Shown here piece by piece: positions 44,532 to 55,820 of a DNA stretch of 64,000 bases. Made by a program: the position numbers and the translations under genes. Origin of the DNA: Bidens hawaiensis. Lineage: Eukaryota; Streptophyta; Magnoliopsida; Asterales; Asteraceae. The stretch covers positions 6,696,001-6,760,000 of the forward strand of contig JAIQDT010000001.1 of the NCBI GenBank assembly GCA_021521415.1, given 5' to 3'. Every line of letters starts with the position of its first letter. Position 1 is the first letter of the stretch. The notes below the pieces were generated by a model. The model did not search any database, was not told where the DNA came from, and worked only from the letters and a program-made list of their open reading frames with translations.

Positions 44532-45078
44532 CGGGTCCTTGCTACTTGGAGTTGCTCTTGCAAGTCTATCATCTCGGCTTGCATCTTTCTCATAATCTTC
44601 ATCTGTTGATCACTAGCCTCTTGCCTTTCCTTCATTGCCGCTGCCATGTGGGCAATTTCCTCCTTAGTCTCGGTTCCGTCTTTTAACAGTCCGGAAACGT
44701 TAGGTCTCGTATAGCGCATGTAACCCACGTCACGCTCCAAGCATGAAACAACAGCTGCGAGAACTCGCTCTACAGGTTCGATTATGGGTGGTAGGGTGTT
44801 GGGGTAAGCTGGGTGGTTCGGGTGAGCTAACGGGGTACTTGTTCGCGATAGACCATACGTCTGATCATGTTAGGGTAACAATCCCGGCTAACTTCGTTTT
44901 CGTACATGCCTCCGGATAAGCAGTACCTCTTCGGTGCGGGAGCTTCGAGTTCCGGGACTACACGGGGTGGCGATGCGGTAGGTAACTGCGATTCCTTCCG
45001 GTGAGCATGAGTCATCGGATCGGATGATGATGATGATGGCGGCGTCGACATTCCTATAGGTAAGCCGTGTATGCGCAC
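44532..45078 (-). pseudogene. Element B pre-gag ORF, 5' segment
   Basis: Starts at the ATG at 45078 shortly after the PBS: a Ser/Pro-rich beginning, then a Pro-rich part and a helical Glu/Met/Gln-rich region (MKERQEASDQQMK, MRKMQAEMIDLQEQ) up to the D insertion point. A frameshift near 44830 divides it. A coiled-coil pre-gag product is my description, not a recognised family. Confidence 0.6.
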
Positions 45079-45205
45079 TTGTATGAGTGAAAGAGGTAAA
45101 GAGATAAGATTACAAGACTACACAAACCTATGCAGTGCGTATCATTATAACTAATGGGTCGTCGCGGTTATAGTCTAGTATGCATGCAGCTTCTAGTTCG
45201 CAATA

Positions 45206-45225
45206 ACCAATGGCTCTGATACCAA
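45206..45225 (-). other. Primer-binding site of element B
   Basis: TTGGTATCAGAGCCATTGGT on the - strand, a perfect Met-tRNA complement two bases from the 5' LTR. Confidence 0.9.
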
Positions 45226-45227
45226 TC

Positions 45228-47850
45228 TGTCACACCCTCAAAATCCACTAACGGAGTTTTACCATCAGAGGGTGTGAACTAACAGGATCGGAATCATTAG
45301 TTATAATCAAACCATAAAACAAAGTTTCAAAACCATGAAAACGTTTACGAGTAATTAAATGCGGAAGCGTAAAACCATAGAAAACAATGTTACGTCACGC
45401 AGGACGACTTAAAACCCAATGATAATAGTTTAAAATAAGTTTTGCATAATTAAAAATGTTTCAAGCAATGCATGTTCCTAAACCGCGCGCCCGCCTCGGC
45501 TACCTGAGAATAACATACTAAAAGTGTCAACACAAGGTTGGTGAGTTCACAAGTTATATAAAAATAAAGCGTTTAGCGTTTGCGTTCAGCGTTTTGCGTT
45601 ACAGCGTTTTGCGTTACCAGATAGTGTTATGTCAATTATATATCTATAGGTAGCTAGCCTATAAAACAAGTATCACTAAGTGTTCGACACCGAAGCTGAC
45701 TGTTTATCATTTGCCTTGCCACCAGGTCTATCCCGACCATGGTATGTGTTTAGCCAAGATTACACCCACTCGACCTCCAGTCGAGTTTAGCGTTGGGTGG
45801 GGTTTGTCAAACCCAGTAGTACTACTCAACAATGACTCGCTATTATCCAATATTAAACGGTTCGATGTGAATGAAGGACTTTAGTTATTGCGTTTGCCAC
45901 TTAGTCTTTACAAGTGATATATAATCTATATTAACAAAATCTTAAATGCGTTTTCGGAGTATGTTAACTCCCCCAAGTGAAAAGCGTTTAAAAAGTTTAA
46001 AAGGGGAATGTGAAACTCACTGTTTGCGAAGAAATTCCCAAATTAAATCACCAAGATGCGCGTCACAGAAAAACTCTCTCTAGCGTTCTAAAACAACAAA
46101 GAGATTTTTCTAAGTGTCGGACTATTATCGAGTCTCTAGACTCGGCACATAATACCTATGCACATAACATGTTTCGTGTTTCGTTTGTGAATCGTTTGTG
46201 ACTTTAACAATGTATTTGTGATACGTTACATGTGTAAGCAATTATATACGTGTCATGTATTCATAAAGTACATCACTAGCAATTACTCCCCGTAAGGGCA
46301 ATTTGGTCAACACATAACAATTAACTAACAATTATTCCCCATGAGGGCAATTTGGTCAAATCATGACAATCAATTAGCAATTATTCCCCGCAAGGGCATT
46401 TTGGTCAAAACATAACAATTATATAGCAAGTATCATGTTTCATGTATTTTCACAACATTCAGCAGCTAGTTTCACCGAGACAGAAATTCAACTTGAAAGA
46501 TTGTACTATCTCACCAATCATAGCATCACAATTAATTTACCAAAAATAATCACAGAAGCATATATGTCTTAGGTTTCCAGAACATATTTTATTATATTTT
46601 TATTCCACATAGGTTTCTCACAATCATCAAATCATTACAGCAAACTCATAACAGTCAAATTCATGCGCAACAGAATGTTATTTGAAATTACCGTTAAACG
46701 AAAAATCCAATAAACGCAAGACCACTCGGGTTAGGTTCCTAACTCAATAAGTCAACTTTCAGAAGTCGAACCAACCCAATTGGTCTTGTAGTTCATGAGA
46801 TATAATATTTAAAAAACAACCTAACAGCAGGTCTAACAACTCAGCTTTGCACAACGTTTTTGTAAAATCATAAAAGTTAACCTTTACTTGTCCAAAAATT
46901 ACAAATTTATATTATTTAGAAACTAGACTCAACCTAGTTTACTGTAATATCAATAATCTCAACCAATTTTCACATTTACACCTCGTTACAGTCAATTAAA
47001 CATCAATAACACAATCTGTCCAGAAACTGTTTGTATCCAAACTCAACATATTAACTATCTATGGACCATCATGCATTCATATAACACTCTAGACTCCATA
47101 AACACTACCCATGCACATCAATTACACATTACATACATGATTAGGGTTTTTGTTTGAACTCAAATCAAAGACACAACAATTAACGTGTAACAATATCCAT
47201 TCTAGTTATCATATCATTATCAAATCAACAACAATCATATTAACTTCATACACACACAATCGGCCATCTAGGGTTTTCAATTAACCCATTAAACATCAAA
47301 ATTAAGTATAAATGATGCATAGGATAGTCGTTTATACCTTCCTAGCACCTTAATCTTCGATCAAAAGTTGAAATTGATGGTTGTATGTGTGTGTATAGGT
47401 GACGGCAGCCAAGGAGCCAGGGGGGGGTGGGTTTCCGATCGAGATTTTGGAAGAGAAAGAAATAATGAGTTAGGGTTTGTATTATTATTATTTATAATAA
47501 TCTATGTTACACTTTGGCCCCTCCACTTCTAAGTATTACTTATCTAGCTTAACTAACTTGTTTACATCTTGAGTTAGTGTTTATAACGATGTTATCACAC
47601 AACACATAAGTCTAACACATAATTATCACATAATTACAGTTTTGACGTTTTTCGTTTATTCATCAATCGTTTGCGTCAACTCGTTTGCGTTTCGGTGCAA
47701 CACCAGAAAGACTACACATGTAGTAAGTGTTAAGCGTCATTTAAACCCTAGTTTAAATGTAATGAGGTGTGCGTTATAGATTCAGTGATCTTAAGTTTGA
47801 ATTGACGGAGTTGAGTTAACGGAGTTAACCTGAAATTGACGATTGTCACA
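45228..47850 (-). repeat. 5' LTR of element B (right copy)
   Basis: 2623 bp with the same ends as the left copy. It has an extra segment at about 46912-46948 absent from the left LTR, and lacks one roughly 37-base part of the GGGCAATTTGGTCA tandem present on the left. These indels postdate insertion. Confidence 0.92.
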
Positions 47851-47855
47851 TTACG

Positions 47856-47899
47856 ACACGAGAATGAAGATAGAGATATGAAGTTACTGCCAAGGGGGG
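47856..47899 (+). other. End of element A body and its polypurine tract
   Basis: After the second TTACG the A sequence resumes (ACACGAGAATGAAG) and ends in AAGGGGGG (47892-47899), the PPT that primes plus-strand synthesis. Confidence 0.8.
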
Positions 47900-47901
47900 T
47901 C

Positions 47902-48317
47902 TATTGGTGCATAATGTCAGTAGTTCAGTATCTTGTGTTTTGTATGTGTCTGTAATCGTGTTAGATTGTTTGTTTTGGTTTTGAATATTGTTTTACACAA
48001 GTTCGCCTAGGATGTAGGCGAACTTGGAGACAAGCGAAGTTATGAAAACTTCGCCTAGTATGTTAAGCGAAGTTGTCGAGGCTTATATATACCTCATTTC
48101 GGCTTGGTTTTGGTTAAGTTTTTTACGGAACGTGTGTTAGTGATCATTGAGATCACGTGTTGAAGTGTTGCAATAAAATCGTGTTTATTAGTATTGTAAC
48201 GTGTGTTTATTTATCGGTTCAACGTATTATATATCTTACGCTCGTATCGTATTACATGGGGATTCCGCACCCTCGTGTTACGAGATACTCCTGTGTAGAT
48301 CCGGCTGGGAACCTACA
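47902..48317 (+). repeat. 3' LTR of element A
   Basis: 416 bp, starting TATTGGTG (the terminal TG has become TA) and ending CCTACA. The TSD GTCCT follows at 48318-48322. Sixteen differences from the 5' LTR by eye. Confidence 0.92.
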
Positions 48318-48406
48318 GTCCTCGAAGTTCGTTTTAAGTCGTTTTTTTCATAGAGGTGTTTTAACGTACTGAAAAGGATGTTTCTTGATCTGACATATGT
48401 GTAACA
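48318..48406 (-). repeat. 5' LTR of element G, right part
   Basis: Continuation of the G LTR after element A. The proposed terminus GTGTAACA is an imperfect inverted match to TATCACAC at 2214. The boundary is inferred from that and from the start of F-like sequence beyond it. Confidence 0.5.
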
Positions 48407-48772
48407 TAAATGAACATAAAACCCAAGATTTTATTAATAACGAAGGATCCGAAAGACCAAAACGGTTCGGGTTTTCAAATAAACCTTGCTCGATCCACCA
48501 AAGTACTTGGTTTTATCTTGGTTAGTCAAAAGTTTGCTCTGAAACATATCATGCTTGACTTGAAGAAAAACCTTGCTTGATAAAGTGTAGTTTTCTCGAG
48601 CTAACACATAAGAAGTATTCTAAAAGATAACTTTGCTCGAAGAGCAAAATAACTTTCTTGACCAAGTTTAAGCATACTAGGAGGCCTAGGTTTGCTCGGT
48701 TTTCATACTTAGCCATTTTCCAAGGAGGTTGATAAGATTCCAATCTTCCTTAAGTCTTTTCTCATCCCAACA
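48407..48772 (-). repeat. 3' LTR of Sirevirus F, truncated by element G
   Basis: Starts (element sense) TGTTGGGATGAG at 48772 beside a PPT and resembles the E and H LTRs in the stretch around TTGGTTAGTCAAAAG and the CTTGCTTGATAAAGTG word. The left end has an ATTTTATTAATAACGAAGG patch like the R-U5 of other LTRs here. At about 370 bp it is shorter than the 1.15 kb of E because G lies in it. Confidence 0.65.
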
Positions 48773-48790
48773 ATCTCTCCCTAGATTGGA
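48773..48790 (-). other. Polypurine tract of element F
   Basis: AATCTAGGGAGAGATTG on the - strand, next to the LTR start and nearly the same as the E tract at 59371-59387. Confidence 0.7.
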
Positions 48791-48936
48791 ACATCCTTAG
48801 TTGTGCCAAAACACCTATTAGTTACATACGCTTTCCAAAATACACATCAAATTCTCAAAAAGTGAAATTACAAAACATAATGAAAAAAGTTTACAAATGA
48901 TAATTCTGTCACTAAGACAATACAAATTAAATTTAA

Positions 48937-50550
48937 CTAGAAGAAGTGTCTTCTATGTCTTGAGCTTGATCCCTGTCTTCTTCTGTCATGTTTAATTTTC
49001 GCAGCTTTCTCCTTGAATAGGAAGATCTCCCTATGGTTTGGATGTTGAGAGGGCATATTCCATCTGATTATATCCTCCAAATATTCCATATGAAGAAATT
49101 CTAGGTTAGTATCGTGTTGAATGATGCCTAGAGCCAGTCTATCAGAATTTCTAAGAATAAAAGATTGATCTTTAGGTTCAACTACAATCTTAGAGATCCT
49201 TCCATTCTTTTGGACTTCATGGTTTGGCATGGCCATCCGCTGCCTCATACTCAAACACTCTTTTAAGTTGGTAACACGATTGGAGTATTTGGTCTTCTGC
49301 ATGTATGAAGCTTCAGTAAGCATCATGTCCATCATCCTTTTCTGCCTTTTTGTCCTTTCAAACTCAGAGAGCTCCAACTTCCTCTTCTTACTTAACATAG
49401 GAAATCCCTTCCTTGATTGGTCTCTTAAGTGTTTGGATAGTTCATTATGTTGTTGTCGTGCAAATCTCTGCCTGTCCTGATAATCATATAAACTCATAGT
49501 TGCCATCTCTTCTAATTGTTACCTTATGAAGTCCATAAAATCATCTTTGTATACAATATGCCTCTACTCACCACTGTTCATTATGACTTTCATTGATTTA
49601 TTTCTTGCATAAAAGTACAACCTCTTTAGTAGGTCCACTTCAATTGGTTACCTTTGTTGTCGTTGATGAGTGGCTCTAGTGGTCGGAATTCGGACACTTA
49701 CAGTGGAAGACCTTGGAGCATATTTCTTTTTCGGAATTGGTCTTCTCACAAGCCAACTTCTTTCAAACTTATCCCCAATCTACTCCTTTTCCATCATCAC
49801 AGGCTTTAAATAATCTCCATCACTACATCATCAGTTGGAGTAACAGGAACTGATCTTTGACTTTGAATAGGCTCACCCCTTGGTCTACACTGGAATTGCA
49901 ACAATTCTTTAAGCTGTAAAATAATTCTTTAAGCTGGCCCTTTCCAAGATTGTCAAACACTCCTACAACCATTCGTTTGCTCATCATTAACCATTTTAAC
50001 GTTTTGATTTTGTTCTCATCCTTCCATGGCTGGAAATTTTTCTTCACAACTTCCTTAATTGGTTCTTTCTTCACGGTCACCAAGGGTGGAGTCTGAGAGG
50101 ATTTAGATTTTTCTTTCTCATCATTGCATTTTGCCTTCGCAGACTCATGTAGAGATAGTTTTCTTTGATGCTTAACTTTATTGTTTTCTCCCCTTCACCT
50201 CTTGGTTCGATCAGCCTATCAAATAATTTCACTTGCTCATCCTCCCATGATTTCTTTTCTTTCTCAGCCAAAAGGATCAGTTTGGGTCTCTACTTGCCAG
50301 CATTTGAATATGCATTAATTTTCAAAGTTATATGTCTGAAATGCTCTTCTACAACCTTCTTGTTCATTCTTTCAGCATTCTCAACAGACATTCCCAGATC
50401 TATCAGAAATTTGCACTTTCCACCAAATCTTTTATAAACCTTTTCTAGTTTTTCTTTCTGATTTAAGGCCTTCTTCTTCATTCTCTCCCACTCCTCCTTC
50501 ACTTCTTCCTTGGTTGAGTTGTAGACAATCTGCAGTTCCTCAAACTTCAT
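48937..50550 (-). pseudogene. Element F ORF2, C-terminal part (decayed)
   Basis: Three pieces in more than one frame (50550-50290, 50271-49823, 49506-48937) align with the end of the E ORF2. They show a coiled-coil with a KRFGGKCKFL word (E: KTYGGMCGYL), a Trp-centred PWKDENKIKTLK (E: PWENEEMINILR), and the final domain with LYDYQDRQR, MPNHEVQKNGRI and RNSDRLALGI (E: LYDYRNRNR, CPNYTVQKNGII, RNSDGKILGV). The gene is clearly the same as in E but more degraded. Confidence 0.8.
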
Positions 50551-50688
50551 TTGACTTAATTGTTTTTTTCTTAAAAGTTATGAAGTCTTAAGTAGGTAAG
50601 GAACATTTGAGTGTCTTTATTTTTCTTTTCCAATATTTATTCAATTCCCTCACTTCTTCATCCAGTAACACCTGCAACTCCTCATTAG

Positions 50689-52860
50689 TCATTGAAGCCA
50701 GGGTGACCCAAACTTATATCCATGATTCATCAGGCTTATAATTTTTGGATCTCCCTTGTTAGCTTCATCAAACATGGTTTGTATATTTTCCATGTGCATA
50801 TCAGTCATATCCACATGTGGGGAATCAGCTGTATCATCATCATCAGCTTCAGACAGATCAACAAGAACATCAATTTTTGGTTCATCCATTTTGGGCTCAT
50901 CTTCAACATCAGCAGGCTTAACAGCTTGAATAAGTATTGCATTAATTTGACTTTTCTTTTTCTTTAGAGCAGGTTCATCAGAGGTCTCATCTTTCTCTGG
51001 TCATCTCCTCTTCCTTACATACTTCTTGGCATATCTGTTCAAGTATTCCGAATCCCAACTTTCTTGTTTCTCCCTTATGTCATCAATGATCTGTTGGTCC
51101 CATTTTTCGGCCAAAATTTGAGCCATAGTTTTAGCCTCTTTTGCATCAGGAACCACTTGCCTATCATCATTTTCATTGTTAGGCTTATCATCAGTTTCTG
51201 CTTGTTTGAATTTATATATGACAAGGGCCAAACAATTTTCAATTCCCTACATCAGTTGTAGTTTTAATAAACCCTCAATCACCTCCTTTATCCAACTCCC
51301 CTAACTTTCATCAAGATTCTTTTTCAATTCATCTTCTTCCAAGATTCTCCTCTGATCTTTAAGTTCCTTGTCAGATAGAAATCTTGAGATCATTTCCTTT
51401 TGTAACAAACCACTCACAATATCATAATGCCTTTTCACATCCTTTTCAGTACATTCATCAACCATTAACACTTCATCACTTGATTCAATCTTGTTAGGTT
51501 CCAATGTTGTAGTTGTTCTTCAATTTCAGCTATAGATTTGCCTTTTAGCCTCCTTTTCTCCTCATCCACAGTCAAAGGCTTGGATGGACCAAATTCTCTC
51601 ACCACAGTTGGTTCAACGGTAAAATTATCAATTTGATCAAGTAATTAATTTAGTTCCTCATCCACAGACTTTTCAACCTCATCTTGCTTCTCCTTCTCCA
51701 TCATCAATAAAGATTCAACATTGTCAAATTCTCCAAATAGGATGTTCAGATCCTCCTTATCAGCAATCTCATCAGCATTTACATCATCAACCATCTCCTC
51801 ATCAATAATTTTATCAATATTTTCATTATCAGCCATCTCCTCAACAACAATTTCATGTTCAACCACCTTTCCATGCACAATCTCCTCAACGTTAGTTTCA
51901 TCATCCACCACCTTCTCATACAAAATCTCCTCACTGTCATTATTCTCATAAACATTATAGTCTTGCTCAACACCATCAGACTCATCTGCTTCAAAACCGT
52001 CCTCCTCATTCCCTCCTCATCATCAGCACAACTACTCCCACACTCTTCACCAATTGTTTTAAGAGTATCTACAGCAGTATCGATGGCAGCAGTTGGATTC
52101 TCCCTTGGTTTGGTAAAGTGGTGGTCTTCTCAACTTCAAAGACGAGGGTTTGAATCCTTTGGAGAGCCTGTTCTAGCTGTAGTTCCATCTCAGTATTTTT
52201 CTTTTTCAACACTTCATTCTCCTCCTTTAATTCACTATTTTGAGATTTCAAATCAACATTCTCAATAATTAGATCAAAATTTTGGCTCAATAAATGGTGG
52301 GAAGAAACAGGTAACATTTGGATAGGAACAGAGTTTGTGGTGAGTTTGAGGGTGAGATATGAAAAGGATCAGGGAATTGAGTTTTTTGTGTTTTATAGGT
52401 TGGTCTTTCAGGTGATTGTGAATGGTTTAGGGAATGGTATGGTGTATCGGGCTGGATTATGAGATGGGCTGGTACATATTGAGGTATGTAAGGTTTAGGT
52501 ATAGGTTGGTCTAGGTTTTGTGTTAAGGACTGGGTATGGGTTGGGGATTGGATATGGGTTAAGGTTTTGGTTTGGTTTTGGGAATGGGTTGGTGATTGGG
52601 TTTGGATTGGTGGTGATATTGGTGGGGATGGAAGATATGGTTCATTTGCTTGGTAGTGAGGTGGTGAATGGTCTTGAATTAAAGGTTGGTTTTGTGGTGA
52701 GGTAGGTGGTGTTGGAATGGTTTGGGTCAGTGTATCCCCTTGAGCCTCAGGTACAACTTCCACAACATTCTCCACAACATTATGTACAACCTCATCACCA
52801 TTTCCTCCATCATCATTCCTTTCATCTCCAGCATCACTATCGTCGACATCAGATTCCTCA
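50689..52860 (-). pseudogene. Element F ORF2, middle part: acidic, Pro-rich and coiled-coil stretches
   Basis: Low-complexity coding remnants in several frames. There is a Pro/Ser/Gln-rich section (52775-52287), a coiled-coil (52317-52069, LKEENEVLKKKN), and long Asp/Glu-rich sections (51923-50689) with DD and EE runs. It joins the N-terminal part across the solo LTR at 52867-54993. + strand Ser-rich frames here are shadows. Confidence 0.7.
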
Positions 52861-52861
52861 T

Positions 52862-52866
52862 CATCC
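52862..52866. repeat. Target-site duplication of solo LTR I (left copy)
   Basis: CATCC at 52862-52866 and again at 54994-54998 directly flanks the solo LTR. Confidence 0.92.
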
Positions 52867-54993
52867 TGTAAGGCCCCGTTACCGGTAGCCCTACTTTGGT
52901 GTTGGATTTACTCATAAACACAGTTCTAAATCATAGTTAATTAAAACTTTCGCGGAATAATAATAATAATAGTCAACCATTCAATACAAACGTTCTTAAC
53001 TTGTCTTTAATACATAACATAAAGATAATATCAAAACATCACGACAAATCTTCATATGCTAGCCTCTCCGATCTTGCCATGTGTCTTGCTCAAACCAATT
53101 GTCTCAACCTGTTAACCTACGTGCATACTAAAAGTCAGCTACGCTGAGTGAGTTCTAGTTAATCACATAGCTTACTTTACATGCACATATACGTGCCCGA
53201 AGGTACGCATTACATACTTAACCTGTCCATCAATCTTTCATACACATACATAACTATCCTTACGTTATAAAGAGCATTCGCCCTACATACCTGGGATATT
53301 ATTAGGGTCCGGTACCCTCCATTCTCGGATATTATTAGGGTCCGGTCACCCTTCATCCTCGGATATTATTAGGGTCCGGTCACCCTTCATCCTCGGATAT
53401 TATCAGGGTTTGGTACCCTCCATCCTCGGATATTATTAGGGTCCGATAATCTTTCTTCCATACCTCCTTAACGTACTTTCTATATACATAATCGTAAGTT
53501 TCGCATATACATACATCATTCCTTCTTCATCTTACAACATACATATAACATCAACCATTTCCTGGCAGTACATGCAATTTTGATGATCGTTCATGTACCA
53601 ACAAGAAATCATTCATACATTTCACATAATACATATATGGCATACACATATCACTTCGGATAAGTGTATTAACTAATCACATAGAGTATGCACACAGCCC
53701 CGAAAACATAACAAGGAATGGGGCTAGAAACTCACCTGAAGTCGGTTACGTTCACCGTTAATAGTTATTCCTTTCTTCAGTTGGGCACGGCTAACTGTAT
53801 AATAATTACATGCATCAATTACTATCACTACTCATAACGCGTTTCTAGTCTACTTATAACCCTCAACGGGACGGGGGTCCGGGGGGCAGCTCCCCTGGCA
53901 GCGGGGTCTAGGGGCGGCATCCCCTAGCAGGGTCCAAGGGGCAGAGCCCCTGGCTGGGGTCGAGTTGTTCTGATAATTTCCATTAGGATTTTAAATTATC
54001 ATTTAATTCGTTAACTCAAAGTTCAAGGGCTTATTTGTATTTAATTCATTCTTTTTTAAGTCAAGGGACTGTTCTGACATTTATCAAACTTCTAGTTCGT
54101 TACTTGGTTCTTACCGAATTGGTTGTCTTCACGAACTGGTCATTGTAGCGAATTGAACCCTCTAACGAACTGGACCCTTAACGAATCATTCAAAAGCGAA
54201 CCAGTCCATGTAACGAATTGGTTCATCTAATTCGTTATCTTTTCTAACGAACTGGTTATAAAGAATCAAAGGGTAATTCGTTACCCCTTTCCCTAAACGA
54301 ATTCGATACGAATTAGAGCTAGTTCGTTAAGCTCCCTTATACGAATAAGCTAATGAATCACCTATCAATTCGTTATGCTCCGCTAGAGAACTAGGGTTAG
54401 GTCAGTGAATGTCAGAACATTCTCTGACATTCCCCTTAACCTCGTACCACTTTCCGGCGCCGCAATTGCCAGAAAATCGGGCTTTCGCTGGAAAAACGGG
54501 TTTTAACTCATTTTTCACCGTTTTTCGCCCTGTTCGATCCAGATCTGAGCTAGGGTGATCCCTAAGTTCATCTTAGGTTTGGTTTATACCCGATTCTACC
54601 CGGATCTCGTGACTTAAACGGTTCGTTGTTTCGCGGTTATATCTAACGAGTTTAGTTAAATAAAACATCATACTAGTATTACCTCGAGTCGGGATCGTTT
54701 TCCTTTTTGGTTTTGGCTTAGAGAAAGGAAGAACTAGAGAGAGATCTTAAGTGTGTGTTTTGGTGGTGTATGGAATATGTGAGAAATGAGGGATTTAATG
54801 GTGATTATGGTTTATATATTTAGGGATCATGGGCTTAAGCCCATGGTCTTTCCTTCTTTCTTTTATAACCCAAGTCCATAACCCATGTCCATTTAACCCA
54901 ACACTAGCCCAACTCATATTCTATTTATCTAAACCGATAACGACCCACCATAAAATAGACGAAGTTTATTATAACCGAAAGTAGGATGTTACA
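52867..54993. mobile_element. Solo LTR I of a gypsy-type retrotransposon in the ORF2 of F
   Basis: 2127 bp from TGTAAGGCCCC to GGATGTTACA, with inverted terminal TGTAA-like ends, a CATCC duplication and no internal genes, PBS or PPT. It is the product of recombination between the two LTRs of an element that had inserted in F. It contains a 35-37-bp tandem repeat with core GGATATTATTAGGGTCCGGT (five copies, 53293-53448). A GC-rich patch of GGGG/CCCC words lies at 53870-53960, and about ten copies of AACGAAYTGG or its complement lie at 54090-54330. Its orientation is not determined. Confidence 0.9.
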
Positions 54994-55820
54994 CATCCCC
55001 ACTTCCTTCCTTCTCAGAAGTCACCGTGGGTGATTCTGGCACCGCCATGATTTCGAAATCATTATTGATCAACCATGGTAAAATGTCAAATTCAACAGTT
55101 GGATCAAAATTACTTGTTTCCGCCAACCTTGCTATACGTCTGTACACATTTGGGTTTTGCAGGGCAAGTGTTGTTCCTAAGGTTGGCAAATCAGGGAACT
55201 GAATATTGAATATAATTTGAAGAAATCTTCGATAGACCAAGAATCTTTGATTCCTTTCCTTTCTTAAATTCGTTATCAAGCAGTCAAATATATGTTTTTT
55301 AAAAATTGAAAGGTCGGTTGTAAATAACAGCAACAGTTGCGTTATCTTGCCTCCTCATCAGGGTCCATGTACCCCTTCTGGGTGTAAAAGCCTGTATAAT
55401 ATGGTGGATTAAGAATCTGTACAATTTCGGGAACATCCCTTTCTTGAATTATCCTTCATTGACTTCTCCCTGGTATACCATCATTTCTTGAAAAATTCTC
55501 AATAGTCGATTTGTGGAGAAATGAATAGGAGCTTCCACATTATCATTCAGTTGCAGGCTGGCCCGTATAAGATTCTCGGTAAATTCAAAATCATGCCTCG
55601 CCACCGTGGCCTCTATACGTCTTACATTAATGTCATCCACCAACTCGGCCGAATTCCAGAAATCCAATTGATGATTTATGTAGATGATTGGACTTTCAGT
55701 CAATGAAAATAGAAGATTAGACCGCTGCATCCGTCTAATCATCAGCTCTACATTTCTATTGTCATCAGTGACCTGGAGCAACGTGCACATATTGTGCTTT
55801 TGCTCAAATGAATAATCCAT
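54989..55820 (-). pseudogene. Element F ORF2, N-terminal domain (frameshifted)
   Basis: Two pieces (55820-55449 and 55333-54989) in different frames. They carry the signature of the ORF2 N-terminal domain: INHQLDFWNSAELVDD, a NLIRASLQL segment, then RFLVYRRFLQIIF followed by a Pro-containing FPDLP. The same motifs occur in A and D. The reading frame then runs into solo LTR I. Confidence 0.8.

Larger units (their letters stand above)
16355..47850 (-). mobile_element. Element B: Ty3/gypsy chromovirus, interrupted by C and D
   Basis: Minus-strand element inserted 1.5 kb before the end of A. Two LTRs of 2.6 kb, a Met-tRNA PBS beside the right LTR and a purine tract beside the left LTR define it. 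Removing C and D leaves about 11.2 kb. The order is pre-gag, gag, protease, RT, RNase H, integrase, chromodomain. Long LTRs plus a C-terminal chromodomain fit the Tekay/Del group. It is defective through frameshifts and two insertions. LTRs differ at roughly 37 sites plus several indels by eye. Confidence 0.9.
4698..48317 (+). mobile_element. Element A: Ty1/copia Sirevirus with nested insertions
   Basis: Outer element of the nest, bounded by two 416-bp LTRs and the GTCCT duplication. Without the B insertion and its TSD copy it is about 12.1 kb. The order is LTR, PBS, gag with a coiled-coil, protease-integrase-RT-RNase H (copia order), a long non-coding region, a second ORF, PPT and LTR. This order with an ORF after pol is diagnostic of Sireviruses. 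Both reading frames are broken, so the copy is defective. The two LTRs differ at 16 sites by eye (12 transitions, 4 transversions). Confidence 0.9.

Noticed and set aside
45206..45225. tRNA gene fragments at the PBS sites
   Set aside because: Only the short complement of the Met-tRNA 3' end is present beside each LTR, as expected for primer binding; no tRNA cloverleaf.
51721..51951. Ser/Thr-rich + strand frames around 51.7-52.3 kb
   Set aside because: Shadows of the Asp/Glu-rich ORF2 middle of F on the opposite strand.
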